Shown here one piece after another: positions 21,024 through 33,299 of a DNA stretch of 64,000 nt. Source of the stretch: Sorghum bicolor (taxonomy: Eukaryota > Streptophyta > Magnoliopsida > Poales > Poaceae). Numbering within the stretch: the first letter of the stretch is position 1; each line of letters begins with the position of its first letter. The notes under the pieces are model-generated. The model had not been told where the DNA came from and searched no databases. It saw only the letters and a list, made by a program, of their open reading frames with translations. The position numbers and the translations under genes were made by a program. The DNA is taken from positions 22,216,071 to 22,280,070 of the forward strand of contig NC_012878.2 of the NCBI RefSeq assembly GCF_000003195.3, in the 5' to 3' direction.

Positions 21024-21037
21024 CCCATAGCAATGGG
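21024..21037 (-). repeat. Isolated TAGCAA-loop hairpin (3' LTR copy)
   Basis: CCCA-TAGCAA-TGGG is about 275 bp from the main array and has the same loop with unrelated arms. Its copy in the 5' LTR is at 28693-28706. Confidence 0.7.
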
Positions 21038-23439
21038 ACCCCGAACTGACCGACCTCTTAATATGAATACCCAAGCTACATTCCTTACACCTACCCGGAA
21101 AGTAACATCCTACCAGCGGAGGTCCTGATAATTAGTCAAGCCAGAGCCATATAGCTTGGAGCTGCACTGTAAGTCCCAGGGGGCCGCTCCCTGACTAAGT
21201 CCTTACGGAGAGCAGAGACGGGTACGCCCGGCAAACCGGACCACCAACAGTACCCGCTCCCCCTGTCCTCAACCAAACCACGATGCTCGCAAGCACCGCA
21301 ACATCTCCATCACCGAAGTGACCATTGTTCACCATTTAATCATTTATCATCATTGAAGAATTCATTAAGCAAGATCATTATTACTATTATTATATAGATT
21401 AGATGAGTAGAGCAACTAAGCATATCTACTATTCACTATACTACCCATGTATAAAACCCAGGTATACAAGGAATATAGTAGAAGACTAGTCATGTCCTTA
21501 GGGTTTGTAGTATTAAGACACATGCACTGGAAAGTAAATGTATTTAAAGTTCATAGGTACAATATGATCAAAGGGTGTCTGCACTTGCCTTTATTCCCAG
21601 TGTATAACTGCTCAGAATTCTTTAGCTTCTTTCCTTCTGCTTCGACTGTCGGTCCTCAGCTCCTGGTCTTCACTGTTGACGAACCACACTTCTTCTACGC
21701 GTAGCAACCAAGCAACACAAACAGACAAACAAACAATCACGACTAAGAACAAGCATCAATCAAAAGAAAAGCTTAGAAAGAGCGCACTAAACGACACGGC
21801 TTATTGCTACGATCGTGACACGCAAGAACGATTAAGAACGGAGCTATCGTTAAACGGACACGACTATCGAGGCTCGAAGTGTAACGGAAAAGGCAACTAT
21901 ATGCTGGTCGTATTTTAATAAAACGGGTGAAGGATTATTCAAAATAATATCTGAAAATTGAGTTGACCAAATTATAAAGAATTATAAAGGTGAGGGTTAA
22001 ATGTCAGTCATATTCTATTCATAATTAATTATATATCACTGAAGCCAATCAAGCATTTATAGTTTTGAAAAATAGAATATATGAAAGCAACTAATCGAGT
22101 GATCATGTTTAAACTAATCAAGTTATAATTAATAAGAAAACATTAAGGTTGATATTAATAACATGGGCATTTATTTATTTACAAAAGATCAAAATTATAA
22201 ACATAATTTACTTTTAAATCAAAAAGACTCTAGACAAATATTACTAAATTATTTATGTGCTTCATGTTTAAATACACAAATTATAATCAAGAAGTATTTA
22301 AGTTCACATTTGATTATAAATACCAAAGTGTAAATCTAATGTGTTTTTAAATTAAGTAAATAGGAATGCATTCGAAACATTAATCGGATTAATTATACTC
22401 ATACACATGAGACAATAAATATAGCACTGCTAATATGTATATGAAATCGACATAGTCACAATGCAACGAGAACCGAATTACAACCCTAGATTGTTTCAAA
22501 TTTAAAAGCTATTAATCAAATTATATTTAAATCAATAAATTTAGAAATAAGTTACATGATAAATATTTATACTACTGCGTAGAGCGCGGCGATATGAAAC
22601 TAACGCGACAAGAACGGGCTCAATCGGAATTAAAACGCGGATTCTATGGCCCAAAACTAGGTCAGTGGCAAAACTGTGAATAAACAGAACTAATTTTCGT
22701 ATTTTAAATAATTAAAACTGAATTTTAAAAGCATAAAGAATTAGATACTAATGGATCCAGGGACTAGACTGCTAAAAACAGGACTTATTTCTAATTATTT
22801 TTGAAAGGCAGTGGACTGCGGGTTAATTATGGAAAACTGCAGGGGCTTTTTCGCAAAACGGCCAGGGCAGTGCGGGGTGGCCAGCCCTGCTGGCCACGTG
22901 GCGAGGCGCGGCTGGCCGGTCCACCGCGGGGCTGTGGACCAAGGGGCGCGGGGGCTGGCTCACCGGTCCACGGTGGACCGGGCCGAGCGGGCGTGGGCGC
23001 GGCGGCCGGCCGCGGCGGCGCCATGGGTGCGGATTCGAAGTTCGCCGTGGCGGCGAGCTATGGCACGGCGGGGCGAGGCAAGGGCACGGGCACGTTGCGC
23101 GCGGTGCGGCGGAGCCGGTGCGCGCACTGGCCGCGCGGATGGAGGGCCGAGGTGCGTGGTCCACGGCCGCGGGTGGACGGCGGCGGCCGCAGAGCTCCGG
23201 TGAGCGCTGGCGCTTGAAAGAGAGGGAGGGAGGGCGCAAGAAGGGCACGGGCGTGGTCGTCACCTTGCTGGGAACGCCGAGGGCCGGTCGTCGTCGTCGG
23301 AGATGGGGTCGGGGTGGAGATCACCGACGGCAAGCACCTCCACGCGGCGGCGGCGGTGACCGCGGCTCGCGGCTAGGGCTAAGGTGATGGCGGCGGCGCC
23401 CTAGGGTTTAGGGAGGGGCCCGGCGCTCAGGGCTAAGCC

Positions 23440-23446
23440 CTTTATA
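23440..23446 (-). promoter_or_regulatory. D LTR TATA box (3' LTR copy)
   Basis: On the minus strand TATAAAG lies at the edge of the GC-rich block, about 780 bp into the LTR. The copy in the 5' LTR, the one that would drive the genomic RNA, is at 31109-31115. Confidence 0.5.
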
Positions 23447-24228
23447 GGCTCGGGGAACCTCGTGGGACGCGCGCGCGCGAGGATCGGGCGGCGGTTGCGT
23501 CCGGCTCCGATCCAGCCGGAGGTAGGGGATGACCGCGGGCGCTGACGCGTGGGGCCAGGTTGGCAGCGGCTGCTAGAGACTGGCAAGCGGGGCCCGCGTG
23601 GCAGCGGCTCAGGCGCGAGGCAGGCTGCGCGGCTGCTGCTGGGCTGCGGCACTGCGGGACCAGGCCCAAGAGGTAGAGGGGTGCGGGTGGGCTGGCCAGG
23701 TGCAGGCCTCAAACTGAAGCAGGCCGAGATGAGAGAGGAAAAGAAAACCTTTTCTTTTTATAAAACATAATTTCTAAGCTATTTTGCTAAACAAATTTTG
23801 AAACCATTTTTGAATTCAAAAACTTGAGATTATTCTATAACATGTTTTTAGACTATTTTAAAATCCAAATATATTTTAGTTTAAACACATTTCTAAATTG
23901 TTTTCCAACTCGAATTTGAATTAGTTTTCAAATAGGACTTTTGGAGTTTTATTTTTTTTTGAAAACCAAAAGAGACTAAACGTGGCTCGCTAGAAATTTT
24001 ATATTCATTTTTCTGAGACAAGCCAAAGAAAACTAGGGCACAAAACACACATCAAATAAATCACCCTCCACTTAATCTTTATAAAAAAAATTAAAAATTC
24101 CACATTTTCTCTCTTTTTGGAATTCAATAATTAAATAAATCTTGGAATATTTTAGAAAAATTTTAAATCTTTATTTAATTTAGTATTTTCTAATAACAAT
24201 CCAAAATTAAAAATTTTGGAGTGTTATA

Positions 24229-24243
24229 GATCTACCCCACTTA
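24229..24243 (-). other. D polypurine tract
   Basis: On the minus strand AAGTGGGGTAGATC runs directly into the LTR start TATAACACTCC. Confidence 0.7.
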
Positions 24244-25741
24244 ACATAAATCTCGTCCCGAGATTTGAAGGAACTAGAGAGAAAGATAAAGTAGATCATC
24301 AAAGTTGTTTCGAGACTTTTAAGACGTGATTAAAGGATTAAAGATGGACATAAAGGGTATAGAGTATGGTAAAGATTGGTGACAAGGAAAGATAAACGTA
24401 TGAGATAAGAAGTGATCTTTGGATCCTGTATTAAGATAAGGTGCAAGGGCAAGAAGCCAATATTAACATGAGATGATACATAGGAGATAAAGATAGATAT
24501 TATTGTGCTCACAATTTCCTTGATTCCAAATATGCATAAGATAGTAGATGAAAGGATAAAGAATTACCAAAAGTTGACAAAGACTTAGATTTTTTTTTGT
24601 CTTCACGCTTAATCATTTGTAGTCCTATGAGATGTAAGATCCAAGATCACACGTTGACAAAAATGATAAGGGCTCATCGCAAGAATGATAAAGATCAATA
24701 TAAAGTTCTCCATGTCTTCTGTTTTGAGATCCTCAAGAGTGATGATCGTAACTGCCGCTACCCCACTTAAACCAAGTGTTTGCTCATCTTCAAAAACTAT
24801 TGTTTACGAACTTCATCTTGCCAGATCGGAACGATCTTTAGAGATTTCCTTCAGAGATTACCCGTCTAATAACACACTGCACTTCTTGGGATTCTGAGAG
24901 ACAGGGAGAGAAACAACATAATGATGGGAGAAGATAGAGTGAAATAACTTCAGTTATCTTAGTAAAGGTGCAAGACTGAAGCCAAAAGTCGATAAGGTTA
25001 TTTAGGAGAAGGTTCTTGAACACTATCTAGAAAAGCAACCCAAGGGGTCTGTTAAGATTGACCATATATCAGTATGGTTTTCATGTGACTTTCAGGTTCT
25101 GCATTTTGTCACGTGATAATCCATCAAATATTCCAAAGTGAACAAAAAAAATACATCTTATCTTGGGACTTTGGTTTCCTATGTCTTGCTTTGATAGGTC
25201 AACAAGCACCACTCTTCCTAGGACACTTGATGCTTCTCTATGGTCTCCATAGATGGATCCTAAGTAGATTTCTCATACCACTTGCAGTGTTGGGGAAATA
25301 TTGCGAGAGAGAACTGCACAAAGGTTGTCAACTCATTCTGAATGGAATGTTTATGATCACTTCACGGGTAAGCACTACCACTCGATGTTGGGACAACACC
25401 AGGTGCTTTGCCTGAGATTCCATGGTTACCACAAATAGACTATACATCTTGTCAAACAACTCATAGCTCATATCAGGAGATTAAGAATGATAAGGTCCAA
25501 TGAACAAGATATCTCATTTTACAAAGAAGATTACAAGTGACTTGTATAAAAAAAAATCTTTATAAGCTAGAAGCCATCGCTGACTTTATAAGTGTTACAT
25601 ACTTCCTTGACTGGTTCAAATCTATCTGAGTCTCCTAATACAATCTACTCCACATCTGATGTTGTGTAAATATTGCCTCTCTATAAGGTCCACATTTCTT
25701 TCGAACTGCCTCATTGTCGATACAATCATTCCATTAGTCCT
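24244..25741 (-). mobile_element. D internal region without genes
   Basis: This region follows the protease frame in element sense and should hold RT and integrase in a complete Tekay element. I see no RT, RNase H or integrase motif on either strand; the ORFs are short and uninformative. Confidence 0.6.
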
Positions 25742-27149
25742 TCAATTCTTGGGGTGAAGTTGAATACCTTCATACATAAACCTATCTCCTGATGGGGTGG
25801 TTAGAGATACTGAGTGTTGGGTACAGTCAATCTTTCCATGACAAGTGGTTAACCATCCTCTTCCAAGAACGACATCAATCTCCATTGATTCCAAAACTAC
25901 AAGATTCACCTCAAAATTTACACCTTTTATACCGAGACTGACTTTTGGGCACATGTGTGTTGCTTTTATCTTCCCTCTTTCTTGGTGATTTGACTAGTAC
26001 GGGTTTCTTCATTTCCAACAGAAGCATCTTATGATTAGCAACACATTTATTTGAGATGAAAGAATGTGAAGAACTTGAGTCAAACAAAACAGTGGCAGGA
26101 GTTGAATTGACTAGAATTGATCCAAACACCACATTTTGTGCTTCACGAGCAGTACACAGATCCACATGGTTCAATCTACCATTAACATAGTCACGAACTG
26201 GGTACTTCTTTGGACAATGTTTCTTGTGATGTCCCTCTTCGTGACACTGGTAACAAGCATTGCTAACCATTTTACCATAGGTGTTATCCTGACATTGAGC
26301 TCCTTGAATTGATGTGCCAGGAGTAACTGAAGTGCTACTAACTTGTTGGTTCTGAGGGTTCACCTTCAATGGAGTCTCTTCACTATTTCGCTTCTTAGCT
26401 TGATTACACTTTCGAGGCTGATATTCTGTATAGGTGATGGTCCATCCATCTAGGCATATCTCTGGCATAGCAAGTGTAGCTGAAGGGGCATCTAATTCTT
26501 CAAGGTATGAATGTGTCTGATGAGAGTTTGGAGCTAAATCTAACTGCCATGTAGAACTCAGATTTGGCTCAACACTTAACAGTGGCTCTAGGGAGATTGC
26601 CTTCCTTTTCTTGTTACCTTCAGTCTGTTGATCTTGGGGTACTTCTATCTTTCCTTCGCTTGACTTTTTCTGAAGGCACGGTAAACCATAATATCTGCAG
26701 CAATTACACGGCTCTTGAATCCCAAGTGCCTCATTAATACCATCTTTCTTAGCTTTCATGTTCTTCCAGGCTTCTATTACTTGTCTCTTCATTGCTCCTT
26801 CCTGAGTTTCAGTCATGTTCTTTTCTAAATATAATTGAGAATCTTTTGGTGGTCCCACTCCACTTAGTACTTGATCTTGCATAGACAAGGGCTTCTCCTT
26901 GTTTACTAGGGACAAGGGTAGCATAGTTGGGTCTTCCTGATATTTGGTGTAAGCTTCTTCAATGTCGTCTTGGAGAAGTAAAGATTGTAGTATCAAAAGC
27001 TTCTGGAGTCTAGCCATATGATCAGCTGCCATCTCTAGGATTTGGGATTGCCAAGCTATCATCTCTTCACTGCTCAATTGTGTTGCAGAAGTCATTGGTT
27101 GACTCGGATCACCAATATTCTTTTCCATTGATGTCACCACTTGGATCAA
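25742..27149 (-). pseudogene. D gag-protease (divergent gag, altered active site)
   Basis: The first ORF (27149-25911, 412 codons) has an N-terminal 298 residues in which I find no retrotrans_gag signature. It includes a predicted helical region around residues 30-75, a Cys-rich CNCCRYYGLPC (148-158), then a CCHC knuckle at residues 299-312 (C-x2-C-x4-H-x4-C), then a retropepsin start in which the usual FDSGAS reads FDSSSS (Asp near residue 357). A frameshift near 25950 leads to the remainder (25954-25742) with DVVLGRGWL and GKIDC, the normal Tekay protease tail. Loss of the Gly next to the catalytic Asp makes activity doubtful. The element is young, so these features may predate its last move. 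Confidence 0.75.
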
Positions 27150-27701
27150 TCATCTGACATTAGGCAATAGTAGAATGAGCTAGAGTAATATGGACAAAGA
27201 GCAGGATGTGAAGTGAGAGAAAATAGGTGGAGAGGATCAAGATTGACAAAAGATATGGATAGGATAAGAGAGATCACTACCCCACTTAACAGAGATCGAA
27301 CTAATCCCCCAAACGATTTCTTCCAGAACTCCTCAAAACACTAGAACAGAGACAACACACAAAACATCAAACCAAACAAAACAAGCACGCAACACATCAA
27401 CGACACTACACGTGCTTCTTCAACAGTGGTGGTCATCCTAAAAAAGTAAGTTCGAGATGATGAAGGGCCATCGAATTTTGGAATAAAGAAGTTTTGAAAA
27501 CTTAAGTAAAACAACTAAACAAAAGCCAAGGAGATTAATAGAAATAGCTCAAAGGAAGCTATTCAAGGAGGGGATACAACATGACAAGGATGAAGAAATA
27601 GTCAGAATCAAATAGTCAAGAGATGAGAAAATAGTTTTATATTAAAATAACCTTTAGAAATCGACCAGTGCTATCTAGGCATACGTCCTACAGTCGACAT
27701 T
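27150..27701 (-). mobile_element. D leader
   Basis: Non-coding sequence lies between the PBS and the gag start. No further feature is recognised. Confidence 0.6.
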
Positions 27702-27713
27702 GCTCTGATACCA
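27702..27713 (-). other. D primer-binding site (iMet)
   Basis: On the minus strand this is a perfect TGGTATCAGAGC, four bases past the LTR end at 27718. Confidence 0.9.
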
Positions 27714-27717
27714 TTCC

Positions 27718-30700
27718 TGTCACACCCTGGCTTTTAAAATAAGACCAGAGTCGTCATATGTGTGCCCAGGAAGTCCACACATATAACAAAAGAATAGAAA
27801 TATCAGAATCAATGTTATATATAGCGGAAAAACATATTTATAATAACACTTACTAACATCAGAGTACGCGGAAACAGTAGCTAAACTTCTTAGGCTCCAA
27901 TCTTCTCAGGGACGGTTGACTGGGGGCTCCGTACGCCAAGCACTTCCCATAAGCTTCTAGAAAACTCCATGACATCTATGTCCTTCTTCTGAGCAGCACT
28001 TTACTACACACTGGGGGTGTGGGGGTAATAGCAAGGGTGAGTTCTTGTCGAACTCAACAAGTACAGACGGAAAGTATAATGACATGCAAGGCTTAATCAA
28101 AGGAAAAGCTGACACTGTTTAACTGCGGGTGAGCTTTTTAGTTGGTACACTTTTATTACAATTCTTTTATTAAACAACCTATTACTAAATATGAGTGAAG
28201 CATCCCAACCCTTAATTAGATGAAAGTATATTAACAATATCATTACTCATCATTATAATTATTATTATTATTAAGATCTCCGAGGTAGCAACCTCGGATA
28301 GTAATTCGGGGTAGCAACCCCATTAAGGTTATGGGATAGCAATCCCAAATGAGAGCACAAGATAGCAATCCTGCCAACACGGAATAGCCATTCCGCCAAA
28401 GCACGAGGTAGCAACCTCAACCAAGTTTCGCCACCAAGTATCCAGTGAATCCAATTTGCTCATCAAGTGAGGGTCTGGGCCGCTCGTGACCGTGAGCACG
28501 GCTGATATATCAGTTTTACACTCTGCAGAGGTGTGCACGTTCACTCCAAGTCGTGATTCCCATTCGCCCGGGGTCGCGACTCCCCAAAACACTACCAAGG
28601 TGAGCAGGCAGGGTTTCACTACGAGACCTTTCACAGGGTCCAACTAATAGGATGCCACTCGTAAGTTTTTGCCGGGGCGCGCGGCAGCCGTGCCCATAGC
28701 AATGGGACCCCGAACTGACCGACCTCTTAATATGAATACCCAAGCTACATTCCTTACGCCTACCCGGAAAGTAACATCCTACCAGCGGAGGTCCTGATAA
28801 TTAGTCAAGCCAGAGCCATATAGCTTGGAGCTGCACTGTAAGTCCCAGGGGGCCGCTCCCTGACTAAGTCCTTACGGAGAGCAGAGACGGGTACGCCCGG
28901 CAAACCAGACCACCAACAGTACCCGCTCCCCCTGTCCTCAACCAAACCACGATGCTCGCAAGCACCGCAACATCTCCATCACCGAAGTGACCATTGTTCA
29001 CCATTTAATCATTTATCATCATTGAAGAATTCATTAAGCAAGATCATTATTACTATTATTATATAGATTAGATGAGTAGAGCAACTAAGCATATCTACTA
29101 TTCACTATACTACCCATGTATAAAACCAAGGTATACAAGGAATATAGTAGAAGACTAGTCATGTCCTTAGGGTTTGCAGTATTAAGACACATGCACTGGA
29201 AAGTAAATGTATTTAAAGTTCATAGGTACAATATGATCAAAGGGTGTCTGCACTTGCCTTTATTCCCAGTGTATAACTGCTCAGAATTCTTTAGCTTCTT
29301 TCCTTCTGCTTCGGCTGTCGGTCCTCAGCTCCTGGTCTTCACTATTGACGAACCACACTTCTTCTACGCGTAGCAACCAAGCAACACAAACAGACAAACA
29401 AACAATCACGACTAAGAACAAGCATCAATCAAAAGAAAAGCTTAGAAAGAGCGCACTAAACGACACGGCTTATTGCTACGATCGTGACACGCAAGAACGA
29501 TTAAGAACGGAGCTATCGTTAAACGGACACGACTATCGAGGCTCGAAGTGTAACGGAAAAGGCAACTATATGCTGGTCGTATTTTAATAAAACGGGTGAA
29601 GGATTATTCAAAATAATATCTGAAAATTGAGTTGACCAAATTATAAAAAAATATAAAGGTGAGGGTTAAATGTCAGTCATATTCTATTCATAATTAATTA
29701 TATATCACTGAAGCCAATCAAGCATTTATAGTTTTAAAAAATAGAATATATGAAAGCAACTAATCGAGTGATCATGTTTAAACTAATCAAGTTATAATTA
29801 ATAAGAAAACATTAAGGTTGATATTAATAACATGGGCATTTATTTATTTACAAAAGATCAAAATTATAAACATAATTTACTTTTAAATCAAAAAGACTCT
29901 AGACAAATATTACTAAATTATTTATGTGCTTCATGTTTAAATACACAAATTATAATCAAGAAGTATTTAAGTTCACATTTGATTATAAATACCAAAGTGT
30001 AAATCTAATGTGTTTTTAAATTAAGTAAATAGGAATGCATTCGAAACATTAATCGGATTAATTATACTCATACACATGAGACAATAAATATAGCACTGCT
30101 AATATGTATATGAAATCGACATAGTCACAATGCAACGAGAACCGAATTACAACCCTAGATTGTTTCAAATTTAAAAGCTATTAATCAAATTATATTTAAA
30201 TCAATAAATTTAGAAATAAGTTACATGATAAATATTTATACTACTGCGTAGAGCGCGGCGATATGAAACTAACGCGACAAGAACGGGCTCAATCGGAATT
30301 AAAACGCGGATTCTATGGCCCAAAACTAGGTCAGTGGCAAAACTGTGAATAAACAGAACTAATTTTCGTATTTTAAATAATTAAAACTGAATTTTAAAAG
30401 CATAAAGAATTAGATACTAATGGATCCAGGGACTAGACTGCTAAAAACAGGACTTATTTCTAATTATTTTTGAAAGGCAGTGGACTGCGGGTTAATTATG
30501 GAAAACTGCAGGGGCTTTTTCGCAAAACGGCCAGGGCAGTGCGGGGTGGCCAGCCCTGCTGGCCACGTGGCGAGGCGCGGCTGGCCGGTCCACCGCGGGG
30601 CTGTGGACCAAGGGGCGCGGGGGCTGGCTCACCGGTCCACGGTGGACCGGGCCGAGCGGGCGTGGGCGCGGCGGCCGGCCGCGGCGGCGCCATGGGTGCG

Positions 30701-31897
30701 GATTCGAAGTTCGCCGTGGCGGCGAGCTATGGCACAGCGGGGCGAGGCAAGGGCACGGGCACGTTGCGCGCGGTGCGGCGGAGCCGGTGCGCGCACTGGC
30801 CGCGCGGATGGAGGGCCGAGGTGCGTGGTCCACGGCCGCGGGTGGACGGCGGCGGCCGCAGAGCTCCGGTGAGCGCTGGCGCTTGAAAGAGAGGGAGGGA
30901 GGGCGCAAGAAGGGCACGGGCGTGGTCGTCACCTTGCTGGGAACGCCGAGGGCCGGTCGTCGTCGTCGGAGATGGGGTCGGGGTGGAGATCACCGACGGC
31001 AAGCACCTCCACGCGGCGGCGGCGGTGACCGCGGCTCGCGGCTAGGGCTAAGGTGATGGCGGCGGCGCCCTAGGGTTTAGGGAGGGGCGCGGCGCTCAGG
31101 GCTAAGCCCTTTATAGGCTCGGGGAACCTCGTGGGACGCGCGCGCGCGAGGATCGGGCGGCGGTTGCGTCCGGCTCCGATCCAGCCGGAGGTAGGGGATG
31201 ACCGCGGGCGCTGACGCGTGGGGCCAGGTTGGCAGCGGCTGCTAGAGACTGGCAAGCGGGGCCCGCGTGGCAGCGGCTCAGGCGCGAGGCAGGCTGCGCG
31301 GCTGCTGCTGGGCTGCGGCACTGCGGGGCCAGGCCCAAGAGGTAGAGGGGTGCGGGTGGGCTGGCCAGGTGCAGGCCTCAAACTGAAGCAGGCCGAGATG
31401 AGAGAGGAAAAGAAAACCTTTTCTTTTTATAAAACATAATTTCTAAGCTATTTTGCGAAACAAATTTTGAAACCATTTTTGAATTCAAAAACTTGAGATT
31501 ATTCTATAACATGTTTTTAGACTATTTTAAAATCCAAATATATTTTAGGTTAAACACATTTCTAAATTGTTTTCCAACTCGAATTTGAATTAGTTTTCAA
31601 ATAGGACTTTTGGAGTTTTATTTTTTTTTGAAAACCAAAAGAGACTAAACGTGGCTCGCTAGAAATTTTATATTCATTTTTCTGAGACAAGCCAAAGAAA
31701 ACTAGGGCACAAAACACACATCAAATAAATCACCCTCCACTTAATCTTTATAAAAAAAATTAAAAATTCCACATTTTCTCTCTTTTTGGAATTCAATAAT
31801 TAAATAAATCTTGGAATATTTTAGAAAAATTTTAAATCCTTATTTAATTTAGTATTTTCTAATAACAATCCAAAATTAAAAATTTTGGAGTGTTATA
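27718..31897 (-). repeat. D 5' LTR (4180 bp)
   Basis: It is the near-identical partner of 20049-24228 (offset 7669). Its hairpin array is at 28280-28418 and 28693-28706, with all arms and loops unchanged. The GC-rich block is at 30470-31390 and the TATA at 31109-31115. It is followed by the TSD gtatc (31898-31902). Confidence 0.9.
28280..28418 (-). repeat. Array of mini-hairpins with constant TAGCAA loop (5' LTR copy)
   Basis: This is the same series of units as at 20611-20749, shifted by 7669. Being downstream of the TATA in element sense, it would be in the genomic RNA leader. Confidence 0.8.
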
Positions 31898-33299
31898 GTA
31901 TCTTGTATCCCTAATTCTACTGTCGGACACTTGTCTATTTTTACCTCTCGTCTCACTTTTTTTTCTTTTCTTTCAAGGTTTCGCGCACTTGCCCCTTTTT
32001 ATTTTCTCGTATACTTTTTTTTTCTTTTCTTTTTTTTCTTTTTAGAGCACTCATCTCCTAAAATAATATAGCAAGTGGTAGTAACCAAGATAACTTGAGC
32101 ATTTATTTCATAAGGAAAAACAGAAATGTTTTTGGCTATTCTCTCCCGGATTAGGAGTAGAATATTTTTGGGTGGTTCTGGAGATGGAAATAGGTGGATA
32201 TATGTGGATGCGTACTTCTGGAGTAGAAGCAGCATGTGTGAGTGCAAGTGAATCTTGATTTAACCACATGACAAGATCCTAAGGGTCTACACAGCTTGAC
32301 CACACTCAATGCTCATAAGCAGTAAAAAGTAAATGTGTGGCTCAAAGTTTAGCAAGCATGTATATATGAGTGTGGTAGGAATTTAAACTCTCATCATACA
32401 GGAACTCATCATGTGTTATTTTAAAGATTTTCAAAGATAAAGTTCTCCAGAATTCTAGCATCTCTAGGAACAGATAAACAGCAGCTCAACCTTCCCATAT
32501 CGTATCCGTTAACGACTTAGACTTTAGATCAAGTACTCTCCCCACAAGTTCAGGTTTAGAGCAAATCTTAATTAATACCAGTCATACCTAAACTTGAGAG
32601 AGATTTCAATTTTGAGAACTAGCCATGGCAGAGCAATTATTCATCATTTTCATGTGAGAGCTTATCATGAGGGTTCATAGCAAACTTTATTTATTTATTT
32701 ATTTAGCAAACTAAGCAAAGATATATATATAAGCACAAAATCTTTATTTGGGTTTTTATGATTATGCATCTTTTTATTATTTGAGTAAAATATAAACGTG
32801 AGTAGAACACTTAGCTGGATAAATGGGGGTGCTCTCCCCCAAGCTGGATTTTGACGTAATTTCTTTTGATGTAGCAGGTGGCGGAGGTGTATTTGAATTT
32901 CGGCAGCACCCTGACAGTGATTAGGATGTCCTCCGTCTGCTAGTCTTCTTTGATCCTTGAATTCTGTGGAACTCAAATAGACAACAAAGCTTTGTGGAAC
33001 TATTTAAGTGTTAGCATAAATATCTAGCCTTTATCATGTTGAGCCTCCTCAATAAGTGTTACACTCATTGGTAGGATCATAAATTTATTTTTATATTTTC
33101 ATTTTTATAGGACAGGAATATATTTATTTTATTTTCACGCCACAACAGTGAATGTACTTATGGGTTTTATGCCATGAGCATACTCACATGGGGCTTACTA
33201 TTTTATTTTATTTTATTTTATTTTATTTTTAAGATGATATGAACCTGATTAACTAAGCAAACTATTAAATAATTGAAAGGAAAAAGATAACTACCAAGT
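31898..33299 (-). mobile_element. C 3' non-coding region, proximal part
   Basis: There is no gene. From right to left it holds a PPT-like CTTGGGGGAGAG (minus strand, 32832-32842) inside a G5/C5 hairpin, the right inverted-repeat arm (32043-32076), and a long pyrimidine tract on the + strand (31945-32042), purine-rich in element sense. The stretch next to D (CGACAGTAGAATTAGGG in element sense) matches the B loop at ~17358-17380. An ATTTT repeat lies at 33200-33230. Confidence 0.6.

Larger units (their letters stand above)
20049..24228 (-). repeat. D 3' LTR (4180 bp)
   Basis: It reads tgtcacaccctgg...gagtgttata on the + strand. Three zones stand out: a hairpin array (20611-20749), an AT-rich middle (21900-22800) and a GC-rich CpG-dense block (22800-23720) with the element-sense TATA at its far end. 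Overlapping ORFs on both strands of the GC block (22801-23712) result from base composition; they are repeated in the other LTR and I do not call them genes. Confidence 0.9.
20049..31897 (-). mobile_element. Element D: young non-autonomous Tekay/Del-like element
   Basis: Two LTRs of exactly 4180 bp (20049-24228 and 27718-31897) differ at only about 17 sites by my visual count (~0.4%). The TSD is gtatc. In element sense: 5' LTR, iMet PBS, leader, gag-protease ORF, ~1.5 kb without coding content, PPT and 3' LTR. RT, RNase H and integrase are absent, so its recent transposition must have used enzymes of another element. The LTR ends are TA...CA in element sense, not TG...CA, in both copies. Confidence 0.9.

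Noticed and set aside
22801..23712. Overlapping ORFs of 65-146 codons on both strands in the GC-rich LTR block, repeated at 30470-31381
   Set aside because: They occur in many frames on both strands, have low-complexity Arg/Pro/Gly composition, and are duplicated only because the LTR is.
20049..31897. Large direct repeat that could be a segmental duplication
   Set aside because: The repeats end exactly at the TSD, PBS and PPT, so they are an LTR pair.
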